Assembly (NCBI RefSeq): GCF_013032005.1
Contig: NZ_WQBE01000001.1
Location: forward strand, 558,001 to 622,000
DNA length: 64,000 nt
Direction of reading: 5' to 3'
Source of the DNA: Ruegeria atlantica
GTDB taxonomy: Bacteria > Pseudomonadota > Alphaproteobacteria > Rhodobacterales > Rhodobacteraceae
Below are positions 8,839 to 18,046 of the stretch, piece after piece. The notes under the pieces are model-generated. The model made no database searches. It saw only the letters and a list, made by a program, of their open reading frames with translations, and was not told the origin of the DNA. The translations under genes and the position numbers were made by a program. How positions within the stretch are numbered: position 1 is the stretch's first letter; each line of letters opens with the position of its first letter.

Positions 8839-9657
8839 ATGACCCCCGACACGTTATTCTCATTGCAAGGCAAAACCGCACTGGTCACCGGTGGCGCAAC
8901 AGGCATCGGGCGAATGGCGGCCGAGGCATTGGTGCGGGCAGGGGCGCGTGTTCTGATCGCATCCCGCAAAGCAGACGCCTGCGAAGCCGTTGCGGCTGAG
9001 CTGAACGCTTTGGATGCGCTCGGTCATGCCGAAGGGTTCGGCGGTGATGTTGCAACCAAAGATGGAATCGCGGCGCTTGTATCCGAGGTTAACAAGCGAA
9101 CAGATCGCCTTGATATCCTGATGAATAATGCAGGCGTAACCTGGGGTGCGCCGATGGGACAATTCCCACATGAGGCCTGGGATAAAGTTATGACGGTCAA
9201 TGTCGCGGGTTTGTTCGAGCTGACCCAAAAACTGTTGCCGATGCTGATGCAGTCTGGCTTAGTTGACGACCCGGCGCGAGTGGTCAATGTCGGTTCGGTC
9301 ATGGGTGAGGTGCCAATGGGCGATGGGGCCTATAGCTACTCGGCTTCGAAAGCGGCAGTGCTGCACCTGACCAAGATCATGGCCAAGGAGTTTTCGCCCT
9401 ACCACATCACGGTCAACGCGCTGGCACCGGGGCCGTTCGTCTCGAAGATGACTGCCTTTGCCACGGCCGATGAAGAGACACGCGAAAGGGTTGGTAACTC
9501 GGTTCCTTTGGGTCGGGTTGGGCGTGATGAGGATATTGCCGGCTGTATGCTATTCCTATGCGGTCGTGGCGGCAGCTATGTCACCGGTGCAGTGATCCCG
9601 GTGTCCGGTGGGATCAACGTCGAGACGGCCGGGAACATATTTGCCGAAGCTTTGTGA
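8839..9657 (+). CDS. SDR-family oxidoreductase
   Basis: A 272-residue short-chain dehydrogenase. The start at ATG 8839 follows GAGGAGCAGACC; upstream in-frame codons lack a ribosome site. It has the cofactor motif TGGATGIG near residues 16-23, the NNAG block, and the catalytic Ser-Tyr-Lys with YSASK, followed by LAPGPFVSKMTAF. The Gly-rich motif favours NADP(H) or NAD(H) without deciding. The gene is 14 bases before the APH-family gene on the same strand, so the two probably act together, perhaps in fatty acid or alcohol catabolism. Confidence 0.9.
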   Translation: MTPDTLFSLQGKTALVTGGATGIGRMAAEALVRAGARVLIASRKADACEAVAAELNALDALGHAEGFGGDVATKDGIAALVSEVNKRTDRLDILMNNAGVTWGAPMGQFPHEAWDKVMTVNVAGLFELTQKLLPMLMQSGLVDDPARVVNVGSVMGEVPMGDGAYSYSASKAAVLHLTKIMAKEFSPYHITVNALAPGPFVSKMTAFATADEETRERVGNSVPLGRVGRDEDIAGCMLFLCGRGGSYVTGAVIPVSGGINVETAGNIFAEAL

Positions 9658-9671
9658 GGATTCAGGCGTAG

Positions 9672-10694
9672 ATGGACAGTACGAGTTTGGATCTGACGGC
9701 TGTGGATGCGTACCTCAAGTCGCATCTTCCGGGCTATTGTGGGCCGTTGCAGGCGAGAAAGTTTGCGATAGGACAATCCAACCCGACCTTTTTGCTGAGG
9801 ACCCCCGATCAGTCTTATGTTCTGCGTCGCAAGCCTCCGGGTGCGTTATTGAAATCTGCCCATGCGGTGGATCGGGAATTCCGTGTTCAAAGCGCGTTGG
9901 CCAACAGTGCCGTACCGGTCCCCAAAATGTACCTGCTGTGCGAGGATGGTGATGTCATCGGGTCGGTTTTTTATGTTATGGAGCATCTGGAAGGGCGCGT
10001 ATTTCTAGAACCTACATTGAGCGGGGAAACCGATGCCACCCGCTCCGCCGTGCTGGATGAAGTGAACCGTGTACTGGCTGACCTCCACGAGGTGGATATC
10101 GATGCCGCCGGACTATCTGACTATGGCCCGCCCGGAAACTACTTTGAACGCCAGATTGCGCGCTGGATCAAACAGTACCGCGCCTCTGAGACCGCAAATA
10201 TCCCCGAGATGGATGCGCTGATGACCGCCCTTGAAGGTTCGATACCCGCAGATGACGGCCAAAGAACGCTGGTGCATGGTGATTACCGTATCGACAATCT
10301 GATGTTTGAGAAAGACGGTACACAGTGCATCGGGGTTCTGGATTGGGAATTGTCGACGATCGGGCATCCGTATGCAGATTTGGCGGCAGTGATCATGCAG
10401 TGGCAGATGCCGCCGGGTGCCGAGGGCAGGGGTCTGGCCGGAATTGATCGGGCAAGTCTAGGCCTACCCTCAGATCAGGCATTTATCGTTCAGTATTGCC
10501 AGCGTCGTGGCCTTTCCGGGATCGACAATTTCGGGTTTTATCTAGCCTTCAACTTCTTTCGTATGGCCGCGATTTTGCAGGGGGTCTTCAAACGCGCGCA
10601 GGACGGAAATGCTTCCGACCCGGAACGGGCGATGATACTTGGTTCGTATGTTCCAATATTCGCACGACACGGGCTGGACGCCATAGAAGGCTAA
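9672..10694 (+). CDS. APH-family phosphotransferase (ACAD10/11 N-terminal type)
   Basis: A 340-residue protein of the aminoglycoside-phosphotransferase-like kinase fold. It shows the catalytic loop LVHGDYRIDNLMF (HxDxxxxN) and the metal-binding LDWELSTIGHPYADLA. This subgroup equals the kinase domain fused to acyl-CoA dehydrogenases ACAD10/11, which phosphorylate 4-hydroxy fatty acyl-CoAs during their degradation. Here the kinase is a separate protein next to an SDR. Its TAA stop overlaps the stop of the convergent gene at 10691. The role in hydroxy-acid catabolism is inferred from the family. Confidence 0.85.
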   Translation: MDSTSLDLTAVDAYLKSHLPGYCGPLQARKFAIGQSNPTFLLRTPDQSYVLRRKPPGALLKSAHAVDREFRVQSALANSAVPVPKMYLLCEDGDVIGSVFYVMEHLEGRVFLEPTLSGETDATRSAVLDEVNRVLADLHEVDIDAAGLSDYGPPGNYFERQIARWIKQYRASETANIPEMDALMTALEGSIPADDGQRTLVHGDYRIDNLMFEKDGTQCIGVLDWELSTIGHPYADLAAVIMQWQMPPGAEGRGLAGIDRASLGLPSDQAFIVQYCQRRGLSGIDNFGFYLAFNFFRMAAILQGVFKRAQDGNASDPERAMILGSYVPIFARHGLDAIEG

Positions 10695-11296
10695 GGGGTC
10701 TTTGACAGCTCCAACCCTAGATTTCCCAGACTATTCTTGCCAAAGAACATTTCGGACCCCGCAAACATGCTGGGAACGCCGAACACACCGCGTTTTACGG
10801 CGGCCTTGGTCTGGTCTTTCAGTTGTTGCTTGATATCGACGCTGGTCATCGCCTCGCGTATTTTACGCGCTGGCAGATCGTTCTCTTGCATGATTTCCGA
10901 CAGAACACCCAGTTCATCGACCTTCTGACCATGCACCCAAATCGCATCGAAAACAGCGTTCATATATTTGTCTTCCCAGGGTTTTCCGGACGCAAACACA
11001 GCCCCACGCATGGCAAATTTGGTGTTAATCGGAAAATGAGGACTCATGTGAAAGCTCAGGCCCCGCGTGCGCGCAAATCGATGCAGATCATGAGTCAGAT
11101 AGGCCGATTTCTGACGGTTTTCCGAAAAGGCCTGAAACGGGCTTTGGTTGTTGGTCACCTTGAAAACCGTCGACAGCAGGACCGGCACATTGTTCACCTG
11201 CACACCGTGTTCGCCTGCCAAGTCCGGCAAGGTCTTAAACGCCAAAAATGCATTGGGACTGCAAAAATCATAAACGAAATCTATATGTTGCGCCAT
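10691..11296 (-). CDS. 2-hydroxychromene-2-carboxylate isomerase-like (DsbA fold)
   Basis: A 201-residue protein of the kappa-class GST/DsbA-like family. The N-terminal IDFVYDFCSPNAFLAFKTLP matches the HCCA isomerase active-site segment, and the C-terminal GVFGVPSMFAGSEMFFGKNSL matches its cis-proline and helix region. The isomerase acts in naphthalene degradation, but many homologues occur without that pathway, so the substrate is open. No signal peptide is visible, which argues against a periplasmic DsbA. Confidence 0.85.
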   Translation of the reverse strand: MAQHIDFVYDFCSPNAFLAFKTLPDLAGEHGVQVNNVPVLLSTVFKVTNNQSPFQAFSENRQKSAYLTHDLHRFARTRGLSFHMSPHFPINTKFAMRGAVFASGKPWEDKYMNAVFDAIWVHGQKVDELGVLSEIMQENDLPARKIREAMTSVDIKQQLKDQTKAAVKRGVFGVPSMFAGSEMFFGKNSLGNLGLELSKTP

Positions 11297-11460
11297 GTTG
11301 CTCCTCCGAGAATTTGAACACTAGAAATGAACCAACTCGTGACAAGCGAATCCGCTACGACCCTAGTGTAACAGGCTTGCAGTCCGTGTGGTCGATTTCC
11401 CTGTCAATTCAGCACGTAAGCCCGCAAGATCGCGCCCATGTACCAAGGGGTTAATCATCA

Positions 11461-12681
11461 ATGACAAACTTCGACGCGAACCGCCTGAGCCGCATTGCCG
11501 ACTGGATGCAGCGTTATGTCGATGAGCGAAAATACGCGGGCAACTCCCTGTTGGTGAAACACAAGGGTTCCGAGGTGTTTTTCAACGCCTGCGGCAAAAG
11601 AAGCGTTGAAGATGATCTGGATTTTCAGCGCGATACAGTTGTGCGCATTTATTCAATGACCAAACCGATCACCACTGTCGCTCTGATGATGCTGGCCGAG
11701 CGGGGTTTGTTTCACCTCGATGCGCAACTATCAGAATTTCTGCCAGAATTTTCCAAAATGCAGGCACTGATTCCGGGGGCCGCGCGGTTAGATCATACCG
11801 AAGACGCACCTACGCCGACGCTGCATCAACTCCTGACGCATACAAGTGGGTTCAGCTATCCCTTCAACCCCGGAGTTCTGCCGCTAGCGATGGATGAACA
11901 GGACCTTATGTTCAAACCAGATCAAGGTCTTCTAGCCGATCGCGTCCGCGACCTTGCTGCTCTGCCTCTGGCGTTCCAACCGGGCACTCGCTGGGAATAT
12001 TCAGTGGGCATCGACGTAATTGGTCGCGTGATCGAGGTTGTTTCGGGCCAAACTCTGGACCAGTTTTTCGCGACGGAAATTCTTGAACCGCTTGGAATGA
12101 AGGACATCGGATTTTCAGTACAGAAAGGAGCAGGGGATCGATTTGCGTCGCTGTACACTCCGTTGGCCGGGGACGCGATGGCCTTGAATTCGGCACAAAC
12201 CGGTGCCGAGACCCTGCGGCTGGTTGATCAGGCCAAAGGGTCTCCGTTCGAAAACGCCACGACGTTTTCGGGTGGTGGCGGCTTGGTTGGCACGATCGAC
12301 GACTATTCACGGTTTGCGGAGATGTTGCGAAATCGCGGGCAGGGCGCGGGACACCGCATTTTAGGTCCCAAAACTGTGGACTACATGATGCGCAACCATT
12401 TGCCAGGCGACATCGCCTCGATGGGTCCGCAAAGTTTCGCAGAACAGCCCATGGAGGGTACCGGATTCGGCTTGGGCGGTGCTGTGGTGATAAACCCCGG
12501 TCGAACCCGAGTGCCAGGCTCATTGGGGGATTTTGGCTGGGGCGGCATGGCGTCGACATACTTTTGGATCGACCGGGTCAACGACCTGACCACAGTCTTC
12601 TTCACCCAGTTGTCACCCTCCAGTTCATACCCATCGCGGGCAGAGCTAAAGGCGCTTGTCCTCGGGGCATTGATTGAATGA
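11461..12681 (+). CDS. Serine beta-lactamase-like hydrolase/esterase
   Basis: A 406-residue protein of the class C beta-lactamase family (beta-lactamase, DD-peptidase and esterase EstB relatives). The catalytic SxxK motif is SMTK at residues 65-68. HTSGF follows, and the second motif position reads YSV, where true beta-lactamases have YxN. No signal peptide is visible. The missing Asn and the cytoplasmic N-terminus favour an esterase over a resistance enzyme. The neighbouring tesB gene fits a role in ester or lipid turnover; the substrate is unknown. Confidence 0.85.
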   Translation: MTNFDANRLSRIADWMQRYVDERKYAGNSLLVKHKGSEVFFNACGKRSVEDDLDFQRDTVVRIYSMTKPITTVALMMLAERGLFHLDAQLSEFLPEFSKMQALIPGAARLDHTEDAPTPTLHQLLTHTSGFSYPFNPGVLPLAMDEQDLMFKPDQGLLADRVRDLAALPLAFQPGTRWEYSVGIDVIGRVIEVVSGQTLDQFFATEILEPLGMKDIGFSVQKGAGDRFASLYTPLAGDAMALNSAQTGAETLRLVDQAKGSPFENATTFSGGGGLVGTIDDYSRFAEMLRNRGQGAGHRILGPKTVDYMMRNHLPGDIASMGPQSFAEQPMEGTGFGLGGAVVINPGRTRVPGSLGDFGWGGMASTYFWIDRVNDLTTVFFTQLSPSSSYPSRAELKALVLGALIE

Positions 12682-12729
12682 CGTTCTGACCGCTGATACC
12701 CAAGACTTAAAACACCCGGAGACCGCAAC

Positions 12730-13599
12730 ATGACCGAAGCAGAACGTATCCTTCTGGACCTTTTGGACATCGAAAGGCTTGAGGTTGATCTGTTCCGTGG
12801 CACAGGATCCGGAGGTGAAACACCAACACGCATATTCGGAGGTCAGGTGATCGCTCAGGCCCTAGCAGCGGCTTATCGAACTGTCGAAGATCGCCTGTGC
12901 CACTCACTGCACGCTTATTTCATTCGCGCTGGTGATCCGTCTATTCCTGTTATTTATCAAGTTGATAGAGCGCGTGATGGAGGTTCCATGACCACACGTC
13001 GCGTCGTTGCGATCCAACACGGCAAACAAATCCTCAACATGTCATCCTCGTTTCATGTTCATGACGAAGGATGGGATCACCAGCACGCCATGCCGCAGAC
13101 CAAAGCACCCGAAGCTTATCCGGCCCGCGAGGAATTGCGCCAAAGATACGTCGACCAGGTTCCCGAAAAATTACGCGACGAACTGCTGCGAGAACGTCCA
13201 ATCGAGGTGCGCGAAGTGGATCACCAAAATCCATTTTCCCCCGAAAAATCAGACGACCGAAACCAGATCTGGTTTCGCATGAAAGCTGCCGCCGGAACTG
13301 ATCCGGTGACGCAGCATCTGATTCTGGCTTATGCGTCTGACATGTACCTGATGACGTCCGGCCTGCGCCCGCATGGGCTTAGTTGGTTTGCCGGAGACGT
13401 CAACGGAGCAAGCCTGGATCACGCTTTGTGGTTCCACGCGCCGATACATTTCGAAAACTGGCATCTATACGCAATGGATTCTCCCTGGAGCGGGCAGGGA
13501 CGTAATTTCAATCGTGGGTCCATTTATGCCCAAGACGGCACACTGGTCGCTTCGGTGGCGCAGGAAGGTTTGATGCGCAAGGTGCGGCACAAACCTTAG
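12730..13599 (+). CDS. tesB: Acyl-CoA thioesterase II
   Basis: A 289-residue double-hotdog thioesterase. It hydrolyses medium- and long-chain acyl-CoA to free acid and CoA. Typical TesB blocks are GGQVIAQALAAAYRTV in the first hotdog, HSLHAYFIRAGDP, and LDHALWFHAPIHFENWHLY with SPWSGQGR and VASVAQEGLMR in the second. It starts 48 bases after the beta-lactamase-like gene. Its TAG stop overlaps the TAA of the convergent SDR gene. Confidence 0.95.
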   Translation: MTEAERILLDLLDIERLEVDLFRGTGSGGETPTRIFGGQVIAQALAAAYRTVEDRLCHSLHAYFIRAGDPSIPVIYQVDRARDGGSMTTRRVVAIQHGKQILNMSSSFHVHDEGWDHQHAMPQTKAPEAYPAREELRQRYVDQVPEKLRDELLRERPIEVREVDHQNPFSPEKSDDRNQIWFRMKAAAGTDPVTQHLILAYASDMYLMTSGLRPHGLSWFAGDVNGASLDHALWFHAPIHFENWHLYAMDSPWSGQGRNFNRGSIYAQDGTLVASVAQEGLMRKVRHKP

Positions 13600-14363
13600 G
13601 TATCTTCGATAAACCGCTGATTTAGCTGTTGCATTCCGGACAGCCAGCGATCGTAGTCACCAGCTTTAAGTTGCATGTAATCCCGAACCTCGGGATGCGG
13701 CAGGACCAGAAATTGCTCGGACTGAATAGCTGAAAGACAGGCATCAGCCACTTCTTCAGGCTCTAACATGCCGTCTATTGCAGCGACCGAAGTTTCATGT
13801 CCGCGCGTCATTTCGGAGCGAACCGCCTGTGGGCATAGAACGGACACACGCAAACCTTTCTGGCCGTATGTAATTGACAGCCACTCGGCAAATCCGACTG
13901 CCGCATGCTTTGTGACGGCATACGGTGCGGCGCCGGGTTGATTTAGCAAGCCAGCCGCAGACGCCGTGATCATGATATAACCACCGCCACGCGCAACCAT
14001 ACGCGGCACCATATGGCGCGCGGTCCAGACGTGGGACATGACATTGATCTTCCAGATGCGATCCCAATCCTGGTCATGAACATCCAGACCGCCAAGCGTC
14101 AGAATACCGGCATTGGCGCAGAAAAGATCAATGGGTCCAATTTCGTTTTCAACAGTGTTGATCAGAGTTTTGATATCGTCTTCGCTCGACACATCGCATG
14201 CCAGTCCGTGACCTCCGATTTGTGAGGCCACGGATTTTGCGCCGCGCTGGTCGATATCTGAACAGACAACAGTGGCACCGTCTTTGGCGAACCGCTCAGC
14301 CAGACCTTTGCCAATACCCTGAGCGGCACCGGTGACAACCACAGTTTTTCCGCGCAGTTCCAT
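13596..14363 (-). CDS. SDR-family oxidoreductase
   Basis: A 255-residue short-chain dehydrogenase with VVTGAAQGIGKGLAERF as cofactor motif, CANAGILTLGG, and the catalytic PYAVTK (YxxxK) followed by LRVSVLCPQAVRSEM. The length and layout are of a classical SDR; the substrate is not evident. It lies upstream of gcdH on the minus strand, with 112 AT-rich bases between. Confidence 0.88.
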   Translation of the reverse strand: MELRGKTVVVTGAAQGIGKGLAERFAKDGATVVCSDIDQRGAKSVASQIGGHGLACDVSSEDDIKTLINTVENEIGPIDLFCANAGILTLGGLDVHDQDWDRIWKINVMSHVWTARHMVPRMVARGGGYIMITASAAGLLNQPGAAPYAVTKHAAVGFAEWLSITYGQKGLRVSVLCPQAVRSEMTRGHETSVAAIDGMLEPEEVADACLSAIQSEQFLVLPHPEVRDYMQLKAGDYDRWLSGMQQLNQRFIEDT

Positions 14364-14475
14364 TCAGCTTATTCAAACGACGGTTCAGTGAACCGTCGTA
14401 ATCCATTGTTAAAATGGTGTAATTTGCATATTAGGCATACCATCTTTTTACCATAATACCAATTACACGCAAACC

Positions 14476-15705
14476 TTAATAGAATGCCTGCAACCCGGTT
14501 TGAGCCCGCCCCAGGATCAGCGCATGCACATCATGGGTCCCTTCATAGGTATTCACAGTCTCAAGATTGACCATGTGGCGAATGACATGGAACTCCAGCG
14601 AGATACCGTTACCGCCGTGCATATCCCGCGACATCCGAGCGATATCCAGTGCTTTACCGCAGTTGTTGCGCTTGACGATCGAAATCATCTCGGGTGCGGC
14701 ATTCGCTTCGTCCATCAGACGGCCAACGCGCAGGCTTGCCTGCAAGCCCAATGAGATTTCGGTCTGCATGTCTGCCAGCTTGCGTTGAAACAGCTGCGTC
14801 TGCGCCAGCGGACGATTGAATTGTTTTCGATCCAACCCGTATTCGCGCGCGGCGTGCCAGCAGTTTTCAGCCGCCCCCATCACGCCCCAGCTGATGCCAT
14901 AGCGTGCACGATTCAAACAACCAAACGGACCTTTCAGCCCCTGTACATGCGGCAGCAGCGCGTTTTCGTCGACCTCGACGCCGTCCAAAACGATTTCGCC
15001 GGTGATCGACGCCCGTAGGCTCAGCTTGTTCTGAATTTTCGGAGCGCTCAGTCCCTTAAGACCTTTGTCCAAGACAAAGCCACGGATCTTTCCGTCATGG
15101 GCGTCTGACTTGGCCCAAATCACAAACACATCCGCAATCGGAGAGTTCGAGATCCACATCTTGCTGCCGGTCAAACGGTATCCGCCGTCTATTTTCTCGG
15201 CCCGGGTTTTCATACCGGCCGGATCCGATCCTGCATCAGCCTCGGTCAGACCGAAACACCCGATACATTCACCGCTGGCCAGTTTCGGCAGGTATTTCCG
15301 GCGCTGTTCTTCGCTGCCATAGGCATAAATTGGGTACATCACCAATGAGCTTTGCACCGACATCATCGAGCGATAGCCCGAATCTACACGCTCGACTTCG
15401 CGCGCGACCAGACCGTAGGACACGTACCCTGCCCCCAGTCCGCCGTATTCCTCGGGGATCGTGGTGCCCAGCAGGCCCATTTCACCCATTTCGCGGAAAA
15501 TCTCGGGGTCGGTTTCTTCGTTCTGATAGGCCTTGGTCACCCTTGGTTGCAGCTTTTCCTGCGCATAAGCGTTGGCGCTGGCGGCGATCATACGTTCGTC
15601 TTCCGTCAGTTGATCGGACAAACGAAAAGGATCATCCCATGTGAATTTACCCATATCAGGCGCATCTTTGGCGCGCAGAGTTGGCTTGGTGTCAGGGGCG
15701 TTCAT
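14476..15705 (-). CDS. gcdH: Glutaryl-CoA dehydrogenase
   Basis: A 409-residue acyl-CoA dehydrogenase. It oxidatively decarboxylates glutaryl-CoA to crotonyl-CoA, in lysine, tryptophan and aromatic acid breakdown. The GcdH-type features are [54 protein letters not shown], and the catalytic-base segment [17 protein letters not shown]. It follows phoB by 111 bases on the same strand but is functionally unrelated, so it probably has its own promoter. Confidence 0.93.
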   Translation of the reverse strand: MNAPDTKPTLRAKDAPDMGKFTWDDPFRLSDQLTEDERMIAASANAYAQEKLQPRVTKAYQNEETDPEIFREMGEMGLLGTTIPEEYGGLGAGYVSYGLVAREVERVDSGYRSMMSVQSSLVMYPIYAYGSEEQRRKYLPKLASGECIGCFGLTEADAGSDPAGMKTRAEKIDGGYRLTGSKMWISNSPIADVFVIWAKSDAHDGKIRGFVLDKGLKGLSAPKIQNKLSLRASITGEIVLDGVEVDENALLPHVQGLKGPFGCLNRARYGISWGVMGAAENCWHAAREYGLDRKQFNRPLAQTQLFQRKLADMQTEISLGLQASLRVGRLMDEANAAPEMISIVKRNNCGKALDIARMSRDMHGGNGISLEFHVIRHMVNLETVNTYEGTHDVHALILGRAQTGLQAFY

Positions 15706-15816
15706 GGTGCTTCTCCGCTCAATCAGCTTCGCGGCAAACTAACCCGGCCTTTCAGCAAAAGACAGTAAGAGTTTGGCATCTGACTATGAGCAAAACTCAT
15801 ACCCCTGCCCCGACCT

Positions 15817-16506
15817 TCAACCCAGAGCGTAACCGGCGCCGCGAACGGTTCGAACCGGGTCCTTGCCGCCATGCTGCGTCAGTGCTTTTCGCAACCGACC
15901 GATATGGACGTCTACGGTGCGCGTATCGACATAGATATCGCGGCCCCAAACCCGGTCAAGCAGTTGCTCGCGGCTCCAGACGCGGCCGGGTTTTTCCATG
16001 AATGTGCTCAGCAGGCGAAACTCGGTCGGGCCAAGCTTTAATGGTTTGCTGTCACGGCTCACCTTGTGCGTTTCCGCGTCCAGAATGATGTCGTCAAATT
16101 CAAGACGTATACCAACAGTTGCCGGGCGGACCCGGCGCAATTGCGTGCGCACCCGCGCCATTAGTTCTACCACCGAATACGGTTTGACAACGTAATCATC
16201 TGCGCCGGTTTCCAGACCGCGTACCTTGTCGATCTCTTCCGTACGCGCCGACAGCATGATGATCGGAATTGCGCGTGTATCAGGGCGCATTTTAAGACGG
16301 CGACAGACCTCAATCCCGCTGAGATTCGGCATCATCCAATCCAACACGATGATGTCAGGCTGTTCCTCATCGACCAACAGCATGGCTTCGTCGCCATTGG
16401 CGGCCTTGGATACGCGGAACCCTTCAGCTTCGAGGTTATAGGCCAGCACTTCACGCTGGGCCGGTTCATCCTCGACCACCAGAACGGTTGGTTGATCAGC
16501 GGACAT
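15817..16506 (-). CDS. phoB: Phosphate regulon response regulator
   Basis: A 229-residue OmpR-family regulator. The receiver has the phospho-acceptor Asp56 in IIVLDWMMPNLSG and the switch segments MLSARTEE and DDYVVKPYS. The winged-helix domain covers roughly 130-229, with EFRLLSTFMEKPGRVWSREQLLDRVWG and DVHIGRLRKAL. PhoB binds Pho boxes when phosphate is scarce. It is the last gene of the pstS-pstC-pstA-pstB-phoU-phoB series, 12 bases after phoU. A three-unit Pho box stands upstream of pstS. Confidence 0.96.
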   Translation of the reverse strand: MSADQPTVLVVEDEPAQREVLAYNLEAEGFRVSKAANGDEAMLLVDEEQPDIIVLDWMMPNLSGIEVCRRLKMRPDTRAIPIIMLSARTEEIDKVRGLETGADDYVVKPYSVVELMARVRTQLRRVRPATVGIRLEFDDIILDAETHKVSRDSKPLKLGPTEFRLLSTFMEKPGRVWSREQLLDRVWGRDIYVDTRTVDVHIGRLRKALTQHGGKDPVRTVRGAGYALG

Positions 16507-16518
16507 TCGTCTGAACTC

Positions 16519-17220
16519 CTAGGCGGATTGAGAGGTAATATCGGCTTTCGGGCGCGCCTCGGTCGGGCGCTCACCGGTTACGAAATACACGACCTGTTCG
16601 GCAATCGCGGTGACGTGGTCACCCATACGCTCGATGTTCTTGGCGATGAAATGCAGGTGCATACAGGACGAGATATTGCGCGGGTCCTCAGCCATGAAAG
16701 TCAGCAATTCGCGGAACAGACCGTTATACATCTGGTCGACCTCTTCATCGCGGTCGATCACTTCGGCGGCCAGTTCGGCATCACGCTGAATATATGCGTC
16801 CAGTGCGTCGCGCAGCATGCGTTCAACCTCGCGTGCCATACGACGCAAGGCAGCCGCGCTGCCGTTGATATCCCCCCCACTGGCTAGAACCGTGGTGCGC
16901 TTGGCGATGTTTTTGGAATAGTCGCCGATGCGTTCCAGGTTGGCAGATACCTTCAGAACTGACAGCACCAGACGTAAATCGCTGGCGGTCGGCGCACGCA
17001 GCGCGATCAGGCGGGCGGTTTCTTCGTTGATCAACTCTTCCAGAGCGTCGATGGCCTTGTCACCCTGACGGACCTGCTGGGCCAGTTCCTCGTCTCGTGT
17101 TTCAAGGGACCGGGCCGAGTTCATGATGGCGGCTTCGACCAGACCGCCCATCTTCATGATATGGGCCTGAATGGCTTCTAGGTCGCGGTCGAAGGCGGAT
17201 GCAATATGTTGTTCGCTCAT
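16519..17220 (-). CDS. phoU: Phosphate transport system regulator PhoU
   Basis: A 233-residue protein from ATG 17220 (MSEQHIASAFDRDL). PhoU links the Pst transporter to PhoR and keeps the Pho regulon off when phosphate is plentiful. It consists of two similar three-helix bundles: the first has MKMGGLVEAAIMNSARSL and the second MYNGLFRELLTFMAEDPRNI, with LHFIAKNIERMGDHVTAIAE near the end, a typical metal-binding PhoU helix. It lies 16 bases after pstB. Confidence 0.96.
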   Translation of the reverse strand: MSEQHIASAFDRDLEAIQAHIMKMGGLVEAAIMNSARSLETRDEELAQQVRQGDKAIDALEELINEETARLIALRAPTASDLRLVLSVLKVSANLERIGDYSKNIAKRTTVLASGGDINGSAAALRRMAREVERMLRDALDAYIQRDAELAAEVIDRDEEVDQMYNGLFRELLTFMAEDPRNISSCMHLHFIAKNIERMGDHVTAIAEQVVYFVTGERPTEARPKADITSQSA

Positions 17221-17236
17221 ATCTGAATACCTGTGT

Positions 17237-18034
17237 TCAGCCGATCCGGCCGGTGATGTAGCTTTCCGTGCGGGGGTCGACGGGATTGGTAAAGATTTGC
17301 CCGGTTTCCCCAAATTCCACCAGATTGCCCAGATGGAAGAATGCGGTCTTCTGGCTGACCCGTGCGGCCTGCTGCATCGAGTGAGTGACGATCACCACCG
17401 AATAGCGCGCGCGCAGGTCGTCGATCAGTTCTTCGACCTGTGCTGTTGCAATCGGGTCCAGGGCTGAGCATGGCTCATCCATCAGCAGAACCTCGGGCTC
17501 CGTCGCCACAGCGCGGGCGATGCACAGGCGTTGTTGCTGACCGCCGGACAGACCGGTGCCAGGGGCGTCCAGGCGGTCCTTTACCTCGTCCCAGATCGCA
17601 CCGCGGCGCAGGGATTTTTCCACGATTTCATCCAGTTCCGCCTTGTTTTTCGCAAGACCGTGAATGCGCGGACCGTAGGCCACGTTGTCATAGATCGACT
17701 TTGGGAACGGATTGGGTTTCTGAAACACCATGCCCACTTTTGCACGCAGTTGTACTGGGTCGACGCGCTTGTCATAGATATCCTCGCCATCCAGCAGGAT
17801 ATCGCCCTGCACCCGGCAAATGTCGATCGTGTCGTTCATCCGGTTCAAGCACCGCAGAAAAGTGGACTTGCCGCAGCCCGACGGCCCGATGAATGCCGTG
17901 ACGGTTTTGTCCTCGATTTCAACATTCACGTCTTTGATGGCGTGCGTATCGCCGTAATGGACCTGAACGTTATTCGCGGCGATCTTGATGTTTTTGGAGT
18001 CCACGGTTCTCTCCACACTTGTCATCTGGTTCAT
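17237..18034 (-). CDS. pstB: Phosphate ABC transporter ATP-binding protein
   Basis: A 265-residue ABC ATPase. It powers phosphate import through PstAC. Walker A is GPSGCGKST (residues 50-58), the signature is LSGGQQQR, and Walker B is [13 protein letters not shown]; the family-specific FQKPNPFP Q-loop is present. A second possible ATG lies three codons inside, with little difference. It is 12 bases after pstA. Confidence 0.97.
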   Translation of the reverse strand: MNQMTSVERTVDSKNIKIAANNVQVHYGDTHAIKDVNVEIEDKTVTAFIGPSGCGKSTFLRCLNRMNDTIDICRVQGDILLDGEDIYDKRVDPVQLRAKVGMVFQKPNPFPKSIYDNVAYGPRIHGLAKNKAELDEIVEKSLRRGAIWDEVKDRLDAPGTGLSGGQQQRLCIARAVATEPEVLLMDEPCSALDPIATAQVEELIDDLRARYSVVIVTHSMQQAARVSQKTAFFHLGNLVEFGETGQIFTNPVDPRTESYITGRIG

Positions 18035-18046
18035 CTTGGGCCCCTT

